NCBI RefSeq assembly: GCF_963676475.1
Contig: NZ_OY781106.1
Coordinates: 744,001-808,000 of the forward strand
Length of the DNA stretch: 64,000 nt
Source: an uncultured Celeribacter sp.
Lineage (GTDB): Bacteria > Pseudomonadota > Alphaproteobacteria > Rhodobacterales > Rhodobacteraceae
Direction: 5' to 3'
How positions within the stretch are numbered: the stretch's first letter is position 1; each line of letters begins with the position of its first letter. Below the pieces are notes generated by a model. It was not told the origin of the DNA. It saw nothing but the letters and a program-made list of their open reading frames with translations, and searched no databases. The translations under genes were made by a program, and so were the position numbers. Shown piece after piece: positions 51,501 to 60,844 of the stretch.

Positions 51501-52529
51501 ATGCGTAAATCCATGTTGATGGCGGCCACGATCGTGGCGGCCGGTTTCACGACATCTGCGATGGCAGAGGGTCTCACGGTCGGCGTCAGCTGGTCCAATT
51601 TCCAAGAAGAACGCTGGAAAACCGACGAAGGCGCCATCAAAGCGGCCCTCGATGCGGCGGGCGCCACTTACGTGTCTGCGGACGCGCAATCGTCCTCGGC
51701 GAAACAGCTCTCAGACATCGAAAGCCTGATCGCGCAGGGCGTCGACGCGCTCATCGTTCTGGCGCAGGACACCCAGGCGGTGATCCCGGCGGTGCAAATG
51801 GCCGCCGACGAAGACATTCCGGTGATCGCCTATGACCGCCTGATCGAAGACCCGCGCGCCTTCTATCTGACCTTCGACAACGTCGAAGTGGGACGCCTTC
51901 AGGCACAGGCCGTGTTTGACGCCCAGCCCACCGGAAATTACGTCATGATCAAGGGCTCGCCGACCGACCCGAACGCAGACTTTCTGCGCGGTGGTCAGCA
52001 AGAGGTTCTGCAAGCCGCGATTGACGCGGGCGACATCACCATCGTGGGCGAGGCCTATACCGACGGCTGGCTTCCGGCCAATGCGCAGCGCAACATGGAA
52101 TCGATCCTGACCGCCAATGACAACAACGTGGACGCGGTCGTGGCCTCCAACGATGGCACCGCCGGTGGCGCCGTTGCCGCACTCGCGGCGCAGGGCATGG
52201 CGGGGATTCCGGTCTCCGGTCAGGATGGCGACCACGCCGCTTTGAACCGCATCGCGCTTGGCACCCAAACCGTGTCGGTGTGGAAAGATTCCCGCGAGCT
52301 GGGCAAAAACGCCGCTGAGATCGCGGTGCAACTGGCCGGTGGCGATATGGCTTCCGACGTCGAGGGCACGGTGAAATTCACCACGCCGGGCGGCAAAGAG
52401 ATGGATGCGAAATTCCTTGGGCCGATTCCGATCACCGCCGCCAATCTCGACGTGGTGGTGGACGCTGGCTGGATCACCCAAGAGGCGCTTTGCCAAGGCG
52501 TCACCGACGGTCCGTCGCCCTGTAACTGA
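51501..52529 (+). CDS. xylF: D-xylose ABC transporter substrate-binding protein
   Basis: A 342-aa periplasmic binding protein of the ribose/xylose type (Peripla_BP_4). The signal peptide ends near SAMA-EGL. VGVSWSNFQEERWKTDE is the XylF N-terminal sugar-contact strand, and AYDRLIED, IKGSPTDPNADFLRGGQ and GQDGDHAALNRI line the ligand pocket. The ATG follows GGGAGGA. It is first in xylFHGBA and is followed by two hairpins that probably keep its expression above that of the membrane subunits. Confidence 0.95.
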   Translation: MRKSMLMAATIVAAGFTTSAMAEGLTVGVSWSNFQEERWKTDEGAIKAALDAAGATYVSADAQSSSAKQLSDIESLIAQGVDALIVLAQDTQAVIPAVQMAADEDIPVIAYDRLIEDPRAFYLTFDNVEVGRLQAQAVFDAQPTGNYVMIKGSPTDPNADFLRGGQQEVLQAAIDAGDITIVGEAYTDGWLPANAQRNMESILTANDNNVDAVVASNDGTAGGAVAALAAQGMAGIPVSGQDGDHAALNRIALGTQTVSVWKDSRELGKNAAEIAVQLAGGDMASDVEGTVKFTTPGGKEMDAKFLGPIPITAANLDVVVDAGWITQEALCQGVTDGPSPCN

Positions 52530-52533
52530 TCTG

Positions 52534-52588
52534 ATCCGAAAACGGATTTTTCGCACGACCCGAACCATCGAACGGGCGCGGGTCGTGC
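52534..52588 (+). terminator. double hairpin between xylF and xylH
   Basis: First ATCCG-AAAA-CGGAT-TTTT (52534-52550), a small intrinsic terminator. Then GCACGACCC (52553-52561) and GGGTCGTGC (52580-52588), a perfect 9-bp stem. Such elements after a binding-protein gene usually allow partial readthrough and protect the upstream mRNA. Confidence 0.65.
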
Positions 52589-52609
52589 CCCTATAAAAAG
52601 GCAAATCTC

Positions 52610-53929
52610 ATGTCAGATCAGGCAGATAGCACTCAAATCGAAAGCGGCCCAAAAATGGACCAGAGCGGCAAGAGCCTGTTTGGTCAGCTCGAACTTGACA
52701 TGCGGCTCATGGGCATGGTGGGCGCCTTCATCGCCATTGCGCTCACATTCAATTTCTTCACAGACGGGCGGTTCATCACGCCGCGCAACACCTTCAACCT
52801 GACGGTTCAGACCGTCTCCGTGGCGATCATGGCGACCGGCATGGTTTTCGTCATCGTCACGCGTCACATCGACCTTTCCGTTGGCGCCGTGCTGGCCATC
52901 GCCTCCGCCATGGGCGCGATGATGCAGGCGCGCTGGCTGCCACAAGCCATCGGTCTCGATTACGGCAATCCGGTGATCGCGCCTTTGGCGATCCTGACCT
53001 GTCTGGCCGTGGGCACCCTCATCGGGGCCTTCAATGGCTGGCTCATCGGCTATCAGGGCATCCCGGCCTTCATCGTCACCCTTGGCGGTCTGCTGATCTG
53101 GCGCTTTGTCGGCTGGTATGTGACCGACGGCCAGACAATCGCACCGCTCGATCAGAATTTCCTCGTCTTGGGCGGGGCGGAGGGCACCATTGGCGTCACG
53201 CTGTCCTGGATCATCTGTGCGCTGGCTGTCGCTGGTGCGGTCTTTGCCCTCTACAATGCGCGCAAGGCCAAGAAAAACCACGGGTTCCCGACCAAGCCGC
53301 TCTGGGCTGAATTCGCTGTCGGCGGTCTGATCGTTGCCGTCATCATCGGCTATGTCGGGACGCTCAACGCCTATGACATTCCGACCGGCAAGCTGCGCCG
53401 TCTGTTCGAAGCCCGCGGTGAGGTTCTGCCCGACGGTTATACCGAAGCTTACGGCCTGCCGATCTCGGTTCTCGTGCTGATCGTGGTGGCGATTGCCATG
53501 ACCATGGTCGCCAAGAAGACGCGGCTCGGCAAATACATCTTCGCCACTGGCGGCAATCCGGATGCCGCTGAGCTGTCCGGCATCAATACGAAACTTTTGA
53601 CCGTCAAGATTTTCGCGCTGATGGGCTTTCTTTGCGGCCTCTCTGCGGTGATCGCCTCGGCCCGTCTGTCGGTGCACTCCAATGACATCGGCACTCTGGA
53701 CGAGCTGCGCGTGATTGCGGCGGCGGTGATTGGCGGCACGGCGCTCTCGGGTGGCATCGGCACCATTCACGGCGCCATTCTGGGCGCGCTTATCATGCAA
53801 TCGCTGCAATCCGGTATGGCCATGGTGGGCGTCGATGCGCCGCTTCAGAACATCGTCGTTGGCTCGGTTCTGGTCTTTGCGGTCTGGATCGACATCCAAT
53901 ATCGCAAACGCCTCGGCATCAAGGTGTAA
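52610..53929 (+). CDS. xylH: D-xylose ABC transporter permease
   Basis: A 439-aa inner-membrane protein of the BPD_transp_2 family with about ten to twelve helices. ITPRNTFNLTVQTVSVAIMATGMVFVIVTRHIDLSVG (read in pieces) near the N-terminus and GGNPDAAELSGINTK near residue 310 are typical of the XylH/RbsC family; the latter lies in the cytosolic coupling region. It forms the channel with XylG. It is 12 bp upstream of xylG. Confidence 0.94.
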   Translation: MSDQADSTQIESGPKMDQSGKSLFGQLELDMRLMGMVGAFIAIALTFNFFTDGRFITPRNTFNLTVQTVSVAIMATGMVFVIVTRHIDLSVGAVLAIASAMGAMMQARWLPQAIGLDYGNPVIAPLAILTCLAVGTLIGAFNGWLIGYQGIPAFIVTLGGLLIWRFVGWYVTDGQTIAPLDQNFLVLGGAEGTIGVTLSWIICALAVAGAVFALYNARKAKKNHGFPTKPLWAEFAVGGLIVAVIIGYVGTLNAYDIPTGKLRRLFEARGEVLPDGYTEAYGLPISVLVLIVVAIAMTMVAKKTRLGKYIFATGGNPDAAELSGINTKLLTVKIFALMGFLCGLSAVIASARLSVHSNDIGTLDELRVIAAAVIGGTALSGGIGTIHGAILGALIMQSLQSGMAMVGVDAPLQNIVVGSVLVFAVWIDIQYRKRLGIKV

Positions 53930-53941
53930 GGAGATAAGCAC

Positions 53942-54721
53942 ATGGCTGAAAACATGGGAAAAAATCCGAACACCGGCACGCCTTTGGTCGAACTCAAGGA
54001 CATTTCAATCGCCTTTGGCGGCGTCAAAGCGGTGGATCACGTGAGCATCGACCTCTACCCCGGCGAAGTGGTGGGGCTGTTGGGCCACAACGGTGCGGGC
54101 AAATCGACGCTGATCAAATGCCTCTCGGGGGCCTATCAAAAGGACGCGGGCGAGGTCGTGATCAACGGCGAACATGCCGAGATCCGTAACACCCGCGACG
54201 CGCGGCGCTATAATGTCGAAACGATCTACCAGACGCTGGCGCTGGCGGACAATCTCGATGCGGCTTCGAACCTCTTTCTGGGCCGCGAATTGGTGACGCC
54301 TCTGGGCTTTGTCGATGAACCGGCGATGGAGGCCGAGACCCGCAAGATCATGGGCCGGCTCAATCCGAACTTCAAAAAGTTCAAAGTGCCTGTCTCCGCG
54401 CTTTCGGGCGGTCAGCGTCAGTCTGTGGCCATCGCCCGTGCGGTCTATTTCAACGCCAAAATCCTGATCATGGACGAACCGACCGCCGCGCTGGGACCCC
54501 ATGAGACCCAGATGGTCGCGGAGCTGATCGAGGAGCTGAAAGCCCAGGGCCTCGGCATCTTCCTGATCGAACATGACATCCACAATGTCATGCGGCTTTG
54601 CGACCGGGCGATGGTGATGAAAAACGGCCAAAACGTCGGCACGGTGAATGTGACTGAGGTCACGGACGAAGACATCCTCGGCATGATCATCATGGGGAAA
54701 AAGCCGCCTCAAGCCTATTGA
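53942..54721 (+). CDS. xylG: D-xylose ABC transporter ATP-binding protein, single-domain
   Basis: A 259-aa ATPase with Walker A GHNGAGKST near residue 47, signature LSGGQRQSVAIA near 152, Walker B ILIMDEPTAAL near 175 and the switch His in IEHDIHN near 208. Enteric XylG is a double ATPase of about 510 residues; here only one domain is present and it would act as a homodimer, as in the FrcA-type systems of alphaproteobacteria. It ends 12 bp before xylB. Confidence 0.92.
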   Translation: MAENMGKNPNTGTPLVELKDISIAFGGVKAVDHVSIDLYPGEVVGLLGHNGAGKSTLIKCLSGAYQKDAGEVVINGEHAEIRNTRDARRYNVETIYQTLALADNLDAASNLFLGRELVTPLGFVDEPAMEAETRKIMGRLNPNFKKFKVPVSALSGGQRQSVAIARAVYFNAKILIMDEPTAALGPHETQMVAELIEELKAQGLGIFLIEHDIHNVMRLCDRAMVMKNGQNVGTVNVTEVTDEDILGMIIMGKKPPQAY

Positions 54722-54733
54722 AACGGATCTCAC

Positions 54734-56173
54734 ATGTATATCGGACTTGATCTCGGGACCTCCGGTCTCAAAGCCCTGCTGATGGACGCGGATCAATGCG
54801 TTGTGGCGGAGGCCAATGCGGGGCTCACCAACGAGCGCCCGCACGATGGCTGGTCGGAACAGGACCCGGCCAGTTGGTTGGCGGCCTGCGACACGGTCAT
54901 GGCGGCTTTGAAATCGCAGGCGGATCTGTCGGCTGTGAAGGGCATCGGCCTGTCGGGCCAGATGCATGGCGCGACACTTCTGGATGCGTCCGATCAGGTC
55001 CTGCGTCCTTGCATCCTGTGGAATGACACGCGCGCTTATCGCGAGGCCGCTGCGCTGGACGCCGATCCGCAGTTTCGGGCGATTACGGGCAACATCGTCT
55101 TTCCCGGCTTCACCGCGCCAAAGCTTGCTTGGGTCAAAAACAATGAGCCGGACACCTTCGAATCGACCACCAAGGTTTTGCTTCCGAAGGATTATCTGCG
55201 TCTCTACCTGACCGGAGAATTCGTCGGCGAAATGTCCGACAGCGCCGGCACCGCCTGGTTTGACACATCGGCGCGGGATTGGTCGGACGCGCTTTTGGCG
55301 GCCACCGACATGGATCGTAGCTACATGCCGCGACTGGTCGAAGGCTCGGAAGTGTCCGGCCAATTGCGCCCGGACCTTGCGGCCCAATGGGGCGTGTCAC
55401 CGTCTTGCGTGATCGCCGGCGGCGGGGGCGACAATGCCGCCTCGGCCATCGGTGTGGGTGTTGTCAAAGCCGGACAGGCTTTCGTGTCGCTCGGCACCTC
55501 CGGCGTGTTGTTCGCGGCCAATGACGGCTATCAACCGGACGCGGAAACCGCCGTTCACACCTTTTGCCACGCTTTGCCGGACACCTGGCACCAGATGGGG
55601 GTGATCCTGGCGGCCACCGACGCGCTCAATTGGTACGGCCGGTTCGTGGGTAAGGGCGCGGCGGATCTGACGGCCAATCTCGGCGCACTCAAAGCGCCCG
55701 GAAAGACGCAATTCTTGCCCTATTTGGGCGGCGAACGCACGCCTTTGAACGATGCCGCGATCCGGGGCGCCTTCACGGGTCTCGAACACGCGACCGACAC
55801 GGCGTCGGGCACTCGCGCGGTGCTCGAAGGGGTCACTTTCGCCATCAAGGATTGCGCCGAGGCGCTGGCCGCGACCGGCACCAAGATCGACCGGCTTTTG
55901 GCCGTCGGCGGCGGCTCGAAATCGCACTATTGGCTGGAGGCCATCGCCACCGCTTTGGGCGTGCCGGTGGATCTTCCGGTGGCGGGCGATTTCGGCGGCG
56001 CATTCGGTGCCGCGCGTCTGGGCATGATGGCCGCGACCGGCGGCGGTGCAGAGATCGCCACGGCACCACGCATCCAAGCCACCATCGACCCGATTTCCGA
56101 TTTGACAGCGGGTTATGACGACGGGTTCGCCCGCTTCAAAACCGCACAACACGCACTCAAGAGGCTGACATGA
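54734..56173 (+). CDS. xylB: xylulokinase
   Basis: A 479-aa FGGY kinase that makes D-xylulose 5-phosphate. The N-terminal ATPase strand is GLDLGTSGLKALLMD, GLSGQMHGATLLD supplies the xylulose-specific QMHG motif, and ILWNDTRAY and GGGGDNAASAIGVG are conserved. The catalytic Asp lies in the GGGGDNA stretch near residue 233. The C-terminal domain has the second FGGY signature and LAVGGGSKSHYWLEAIA. It overlaps xylA by 4 bp. Confidence 0.95.
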   Translation: MYIGLDLGTSGLKALLMDADQCVVAEANAGLTNERPHDGWSEQDPASWLAACDTVMAALKSQADLSAVKGIGLSGQMHGATLLDASDQVLRPCILWNDTRAYREAAALDADPQFRAITGNIVFPGFTAPKLAWVKNNEPDTFESTTKVLLPKDYLRLYLTGEFVGEMSDSAGTAWFDTSARDWSDALLAATDMDRSYMPRLVEGSEVSGQLRPDLAAQWGVSPSCVIAGGGGDNAASAIGVGVVKAGQAFVSLGTSGVLFAANDGYQPDAETAVHTFCHALPDTWHQMGVILAATDALNWYGRFVGKGAADLTANLGALKAPGKTQFLPYLGGERTPLNDAAIRGAFTGLEHATDTASGTRAVLEGVTFAIKDCAEALAATGTKIDRLLAVGGGSKSHYWLEAIATALGVPVDLPVAGDFGGAFGAARLGMMAATGGGAEIATAPRIQATIDPISDLTAGYDDGFARFKTAQHALKRLT

Positions 56174-57474
56174 CAGAGTTTTTCAAAGACATCCCACAGA
56201 TTGCATATGAAGGCCCAGAGAGCGCCAACGAATTCGCCTTCAAACATTACAACCCCGATGAGGTGGTGATGGGCAAGCGGATGGAGGACCATCTACGCTT
56301 TGCCGTCGCCTATTGGCACAGCTTTGCCTATGAGGGCGGCGATCCGTTTGGCGGGCGAACCTTTGATCGTCCGTGGTTCGGCGAGGGTATGGAGAAGGCG
56401 AAAATGAAGGCCGATGTGGCCTTCGAGATGTTCGACATCCTGCAAGCGCCGTTCTTCTGTTTCCACGACCTCGATGTGCGGCCCGAGGGCGCGACATTTG
56501 CCGAGAACAAACGCAATCTGGAGGAGATCGTCGATTATTTCGCCGAGAAGATGGAAGGCTCGAAAACGAAACTTCTGTGGGGCACCGCGAACCTGTTTAC
56601 CAATCGCCGTTTTATGGCAGGATCGGCCACCAACCCGGACCCGGATGTGTTCGCCTATTCCGCCGCGACGATCAAATCCTGCATGGATGCGACGATCAAA
56701 CTGGGCGGTCAGAACTATGTCCTTTGGGGCGGGCGCGAGGGCTATGAGACGCTCTTGAATACCGATCTCGGCAAAGAGGCGGATCAAGCGGCGAAGATGC
56801 TTGAAATGGTGGTCGACTACAAACATAAGATGGGCTGGGACGGTGCCATTCTGGTCGAGCCGAAGCCGCAGGAGCCCTCGAAGCACCAATATGATTTCGA
56901 CGTTGCGACCGTTTATGGCTTCCTCAAGCGATACGGGTTTGAGAATGAAGTGAAAATGAACATCGAACAGGGCCACGCTATTCTGGCGGGACATTCGTTT
57001 GAGCATGAGCTGGCGCTGGCGGCCTCTTTGGGCATCCTCGGCTCCATCGACATGAACCGCAACGATTATCAATCCGGTTGGGACACCGACCAATTCCCCA
57101 ATGCGCCTCATGAGGTGGCGCTGGCCTATTACGAGGTGCTCAAAGCGGGCGGCTTCACCACCGGCGGCACCAATTTCGACGCCCGCATCCGGCGGCAATC
57201 TCTGGACGCGGAAGACCTGATCCTGGCCCATGTCGGCGGCATGGATATGTGCGCGCGGGGGCTGAAGGCGGCCGCCGCGATGTTGGAAGACGGGCGTCTG
57301 GAAGACGCGCGGACGGCGCGTTATGCCGATTGGGACAGCCCAGTGAATGCAGAGATGCTGAAAAACGGCGATCTGGACAGCATTCAGGCGCGGGTGCTGG
57401 CCGAAGACATCAACCCGGAGCCGCGCTCTGGGCGGCAGGAGCGATTGGAAAACCTTGTGAGTTCCTTCATCTGA
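56170..57474 (+). CDS. xylA: xylose isomerase
   Basis: A 434-aa class II xylose isomerase that converts D-xylose to D-xylulose with two divalent metals. FCFHDLDVRPEG near residue 100 holds the catalytic His and Asp, WGGREGYETL and LVEPKPQEPSKHQYDFD the metal-binding Glu and Lys, NIEQGHAILAGHSFEHE the next ligands, and GGTNFDARIRRQS the C-terminal part of the signature. The ATG overlaps the xylB stop. A strong terminator follows at once. Confidence 0.97.
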   Translation: MTEFFKDIPQIAYEGPESANEFAFKHYNPDEVVMGKRMEDHLRFAVAYWHSFAYEGGDPFGGRTFDRPWFGEGMEKAKMKADVAFEMFDILQAPFFCFHDLDVRPEGATFAENKRNLEEIVDYFAEKMEGSKTKLLWGTANLFTNRRFMAGSATNPDPDVFAYSAATIKSCMDATIKLGGQNYVLWGGREGYETLLNTDLGKEADQAAKMLEMVVDYKHKMGWDGAILVEPKPQEPSKHQYDFDVATVYGFLKRYGFENEVKMNIEQGHAILAGHSFEHELALAASLGILGSIDMNRNDYQSGWDTDQFPNAPHEVALAYYEVLKAGGFTTGGTNFDARIRRQSLDAEDLILAHVGGMDMCARGLKAAAAMLEDGRLEDARTARYADWDSPVNAEMLKNGDLDSIQARVLAEDINPEPRSGRQERLENLVSSFI

Positions 57475-57480
57475 CATAAG

Positions 57481-57509
57481 AAGGCGGGGAATTTCCCCGC
57501 CTTTTTGAG
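57481..57509. terminator. terminator after xylA
   Basis: AAGGCGGGGA and TCCCCGCCTT form a 10-bp stem with a 4-nt loop, followed by TTT. It also faces the glpK pseudogene from the other side. Confidence 0.9.
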
Positions 57510-57529
57510 TATTTACGCCAGGAAAAAGA

Positions 57530-59000
57530 TCAAGACCTGAGCGTGCGGCGGATGGCGTCGGTCCAGCCGCTGTATTTGTCTTCGCGCGTGGCCTCGTCCA
57601 TCTCGGGGGAGAATGTCGCCTCCGCTTGCCACTCTTTGGCAAACTCGTCTGGCGGCGGGCAAAGGCCCACGGCCAGCCCCGCGAGATAAGCGGCGCCCAA
57701 AGCTGTGGTCTCCAGGTTCTTCGGCCGATCCACCGGCGCGCCCAGAATGTCGGCGAGGAATTGCATCGCGAAAGGATTGGCCGACAAGCCGCCATCGACG
57801 CGCAGGGTGGTCTCTTGCGGCGCGGTCCAATCGGTGTGCATGGCCTCAACGAGATCCCGCGTCTGGTAGCCGACGCTTTCGAGTGCGGCGCGGGCAAAGT
57901 CATTCGGGCCGGTGTTGCGGGTGAGGCCAAAAATCGCCCCACGCGCCTCCGAATCCCACCACGGCGCACCGAGGCCGGTGAAGGCGGGGACGAGGTAGAG
58001 GCTTTGCTCCGGGTCGGCGCATGGCCATCTCCAAGGTGTCGGAGGCCTGTTCAATGACGCCAAAACCGTCGCGCAGCCATTGCACCACGGCGCCTGCGAT
58101 AAAGATCGAGCCTTCGAGCGCGTAGGTCACCTTGCCATCCAATTGATAGGCGATGGTGGTCAGCATGCGGTGGTCGGATCGCACCGGGGTCTCGCCGGTG
58201 TTCAACAGCGCGAAACAGCCGGTGCCATAGGTGGATTTCATCATGCCGGGGGTGAAACAGGCTTGGCCGACGGTGGCCGCCTGTTGATCGCCTGCGACGC
58301 CGCGAATGGGGATCGCTTCGCCAAAGAGCGTGGTTTCGTCGAAGTCGCCGGAGCTGTCGCGCACATCGGGGAGAATCTCGACGGGGATGTCGAGGCGCGC
58401 GCAGATGGTCTCGTCCCAAGCGCCCTCGTGGATGTTGTAGAGCATGGTGCGGCAGGCGTTGGTGGCGTCCGTTGCATGCACCCGGCCTTCGGTGAGCTGC
58501 CAGATCAGCCATGTGTCGACCGTGCCGAATTTGAGTGTCCCGGCCTTGGCCATCTCGCGCGCGCCGTCATGTTGGTCCAAAATCCACGCCAGTTTCGTCG
58601 CGGCGAAATAGGGATCGAGCAACAACCCGGTGCGGGCGGTCACCTCGTCCTCAAATCCCTCTTCGCGCAGCCGGGCACAGAGATCGGCGGTGCGACGGTC
58701 CTGTCAGACGATGGCGCGATGCAAAGGCTCGCCGGTCATCGCGTCCCAGGCCACGGTGGTTTCGCGTTGATTGGTCAGCCCCAGTGCGGTCGGCGTGGCA
58801 CCGGTTTCCGCCAGGACCTGCGTCACGCAATGTTTCGAGCAGTGCCACAGATCCATCGCCTCATGTTCGACCCAGCCGGAATGCGGAAAATGCTGGTCGA
58901 ATTCTTCCTGCGCGCTGGTGATGGGGCGGAGCCCCACGTCATAGAGGATCGCGCGCGTCGAGGTGGTGCCTTGGTCGAGGGCCAGAATGCTGTCGGTCAT
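57530..59000 (-). pseudogene. glpK: glycerol kinase with a nonsense codon and a frameshift
   Basis: The start ATG 59000 has GGGAGG upstream and begins MTDSILALDQGTTSTRA, the FGGY kinase opening. At 58702-58704 a TGA stands where the family has Trp: HRAIV, stop, QDRRTADLC. The frame then continues intact (TGLLLDPYFAATKLAWIL, GTVDTWLIWQL, GDQQAATVGQ) to about 58020, where one extra base (or two lost) separates SDTLEMAM from ADPEQSLYLVPAFTGLGAP. The C-terminal part then runs cleanly to 57530 with GLSANPFAMQFLAD. With two lesions no full kinase can be made. The intact part is otherwise well conserved, so the damage is recent or the data contain errors. It lies 34 bp downstream of glpD. Confidence 0.85.
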
Positions 59001-59034
59001 GAGGCCTCCCTTTCTCAAGGGGATAGGGCGGCTT

Positions 59035-60621
59035 TTATCCCTCGACAAGCAGCGGCACGTGTTGGCGCATCCAGTCGTCGATTGCGGCGATCTCGGCGGC
59101 GGTGAGACGCAGGCCAAGCTTGGTGCGCCGCCAGATCACATCTTCGACCTCGCGGGCGAATTCCTCGCGGATCAGATAGCGCAGCTCCGCCTCGGTCAGC
59201 CCATGGCCGAAATCGCGCCCCATGTCGGAGGCGCCGACCACATCCTCGAAAATTCCCGCCGCATTGCGGCCGTAGAGATGGACGAGACGTTCGGCAGCGT
59301 CCGGGCTCAGAAACGGGAATTGCAGAATGAGAGAGGTGACTTGTTCCTTGTCGCGGCCATAGGTGAAGCCGCCCGGCAGAGCGGCGCCTTTGGTCCAGGG
59401 CTGTTTCATCGTGACATGACCGCTGAGCTTGTCCAAGGCGGCCTCGGCGAGTTTGCGGTAGGTGGTGATCTTGCCGCCGAAGACATTGAGCAAAGGCGGG
59501 CCGTTTTCAACGAGCGAAAGCACATATTCGCGGGTCGCGGCGGTGGCACTTGAGGCGCCGTCCTCATAGAGCGGGCGGACGCCGGCGAAGGAATGCACCA
59601 CATCGGCCTGGGTCAGCGGCGTCTTGAGATATTGGTTCGCGAAATCAAGGAGGTAGCGCTTTTCTTCAAAGGTTGCTTCGGCCACCAGCGGATCGGCCTC
59701 ATGCGGGGCTTCGGTGGTGCCGATCATGGTGAAATCGCGCTGGTAGGGCAGGAAAAAGATGATGCGCCCGTCAGAGCCCTGGAGGAAATAGGCCTTGTCG
59801 TGCTCATAGAGCCGGTTGACGACGATATGCGAACCGCGCAAGAGGCGGACGCGCTCAGAAGAGTTGACCCCGATCACGCCTGTGACGATATCGGCGACCC
59901 AAGGCCCGCCCGCGTTGACCAAAGCCTTGGCTTTGAATGTGCCTTGTCCTTCGACCTCAATCACCCAATGATCCACCTCACGCCGCGCGGAGGTGACCTT
60001 GGCCCGCGTCATGATCTTGGCGCCCAAATCCCGCGCGTCCATGGCGTTCAACACCACAAGGCGGGCGTCATTCACCCAGACATCGGAATATTCGAACGCG
60101 TGTTTGAACATCTCCTTCAAGGGCGCGCCCTCGGGGCGGCCCTTGAGATCATAGCCGGTGGTGCCGGGTAGGATTTTGCGTTTGCCCAGATGGTCATACA
60201 TCCAAAGCCCGATGCGGATGATCCAGCCGGGGCGCTGGCCTTTGAGCCAGGGCATGGTGTATTTCAACAGCTTCGAGATCGGCGTGTCGGCGTCGAACCG
60301 CATCTCTTTCGAGAGCGGCAGGACAAAGCGCATCGGAAAGGCGATATGCGGCATGGCTTGCAATAGCACCTCGCGCTCTTCCAAAGCCTCGCGCACCAGA
60401 CGGATTTCGCCGTATTCGAGATAGCGCAATCCACCGTGAAAAAGTTTCGAGGAGGCCGAAGACGTCGCCTGCGCCAGATCGCCCATCTCGGCCAGCGCGA
60501 CCTTAAGCCCACGCCCCGCCGCATCGCGGGCGATGCCACAGCCATTGACCCCGCCGCCGATGATGAAGAGGTCGAGGAGGGCGTCTTTTTCGGATGCTTT
60601 GGGCATGTCTGGGGAGGTCAT
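59035..60621 (-). CDS. glpD: aerobic glycerol-3-phosphate dehydrogenase
   Basis: A 528-aa membrane-associated flavoenzyme that oxidises glycerol 3-phosphate to dihydroxyacetone phosphate and reduces quinone. DLFIIGGGVNGCGIARDAAGRG near residue 17 is the FAD-binding motif, SSASSKLFHGGLRYLE is a GlpD hallmark, and AGGPWVADI and FAGVRPLYED follow. The C-terminal DAO_C domain ends the protein. The ATG at 60621 has a weak ribosome site; Met6 at 60606 is the alternative. With glpK broken, its substrate would have to come from glycerophosphodiesters, uptake or another kinase. Confidence 0.93.
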   Translation of the reverse strand: MTSPDMPKASEKDALLDLFIIGGGVNGCGIARDAAGRGLKVALAEMGDLAQATSSASSKLFHGGLRYLEYGEIRLVREALEEREVLLQAMPHIAFPMRFVLPLSKEMRFDADTPISKLLKYTMPWLKGQRPGWIIRIGLWMYDHLGKRKILPGTTGYDLKGRPEGAPLKEMFKHAFEYSDVWVNDARLVVLNAMDARDLGAKIMTRAKVTSARREVDHWVIEVEGQGTFKAKALVNAGGPWVADIVTGVIGVNSSERVRLLRGSHIVVNRLYEHDKAYFLQGSDGRIIFFLPYQRDFTMIGTTEAPHEADPLVAEATFEEKRYLLDFANQYLKTPLTQADVVHSFAGVRPLYEDGASSATAATREYVLSLVENGPPLLNVFGGKITTYRKLAEAALDKLSGHVTMKQPWTKGAALPGGFTYGRDKEQVTSLILQFPFLSPDAAERLVHLYGRNAAGIFEDVVGASDMGRDFGHGLTEAELRYLIREEFAREVEDVIWRRTKLGLRLTAAEIAAIDDWMRQHVPLLVEG

Positions 60622-60678
60622 GTCATGCTTTGCAAAATGAAACTGTCTGTTGTTAACGGTGACTCTGTGCGGAAAATT

Positions 60679-60699
60679 GTCAAGAAAAGGTTTTTTGAC
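60679..60699. promoter_or_regulatory. inverted repeat upstream of glpD
   Basis: GTCAA-g-AAAA-gg-TTTT-TTGAC is symmetric except for one bulged G and lies about 60 bp before glpD in the divergent gap. It might bind a GlpR-type repressor, but no regulator gene is adjacent. Confidence 0.35.
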
Positions 60700-60844
60700 C
60701 AGAGATTTAGGCGCGCGTCGGGGAAAAGACTGCGTAAAAGCAAAGTTAAACCTCGCGGATCGCCGAGATGGTCTTGTCATTTCAGGTTGTCATTCCCGGG
60801 CTGATCGGAGACCCTGCGGGAAAGTCCATAAAGAGGCGGTGCCG

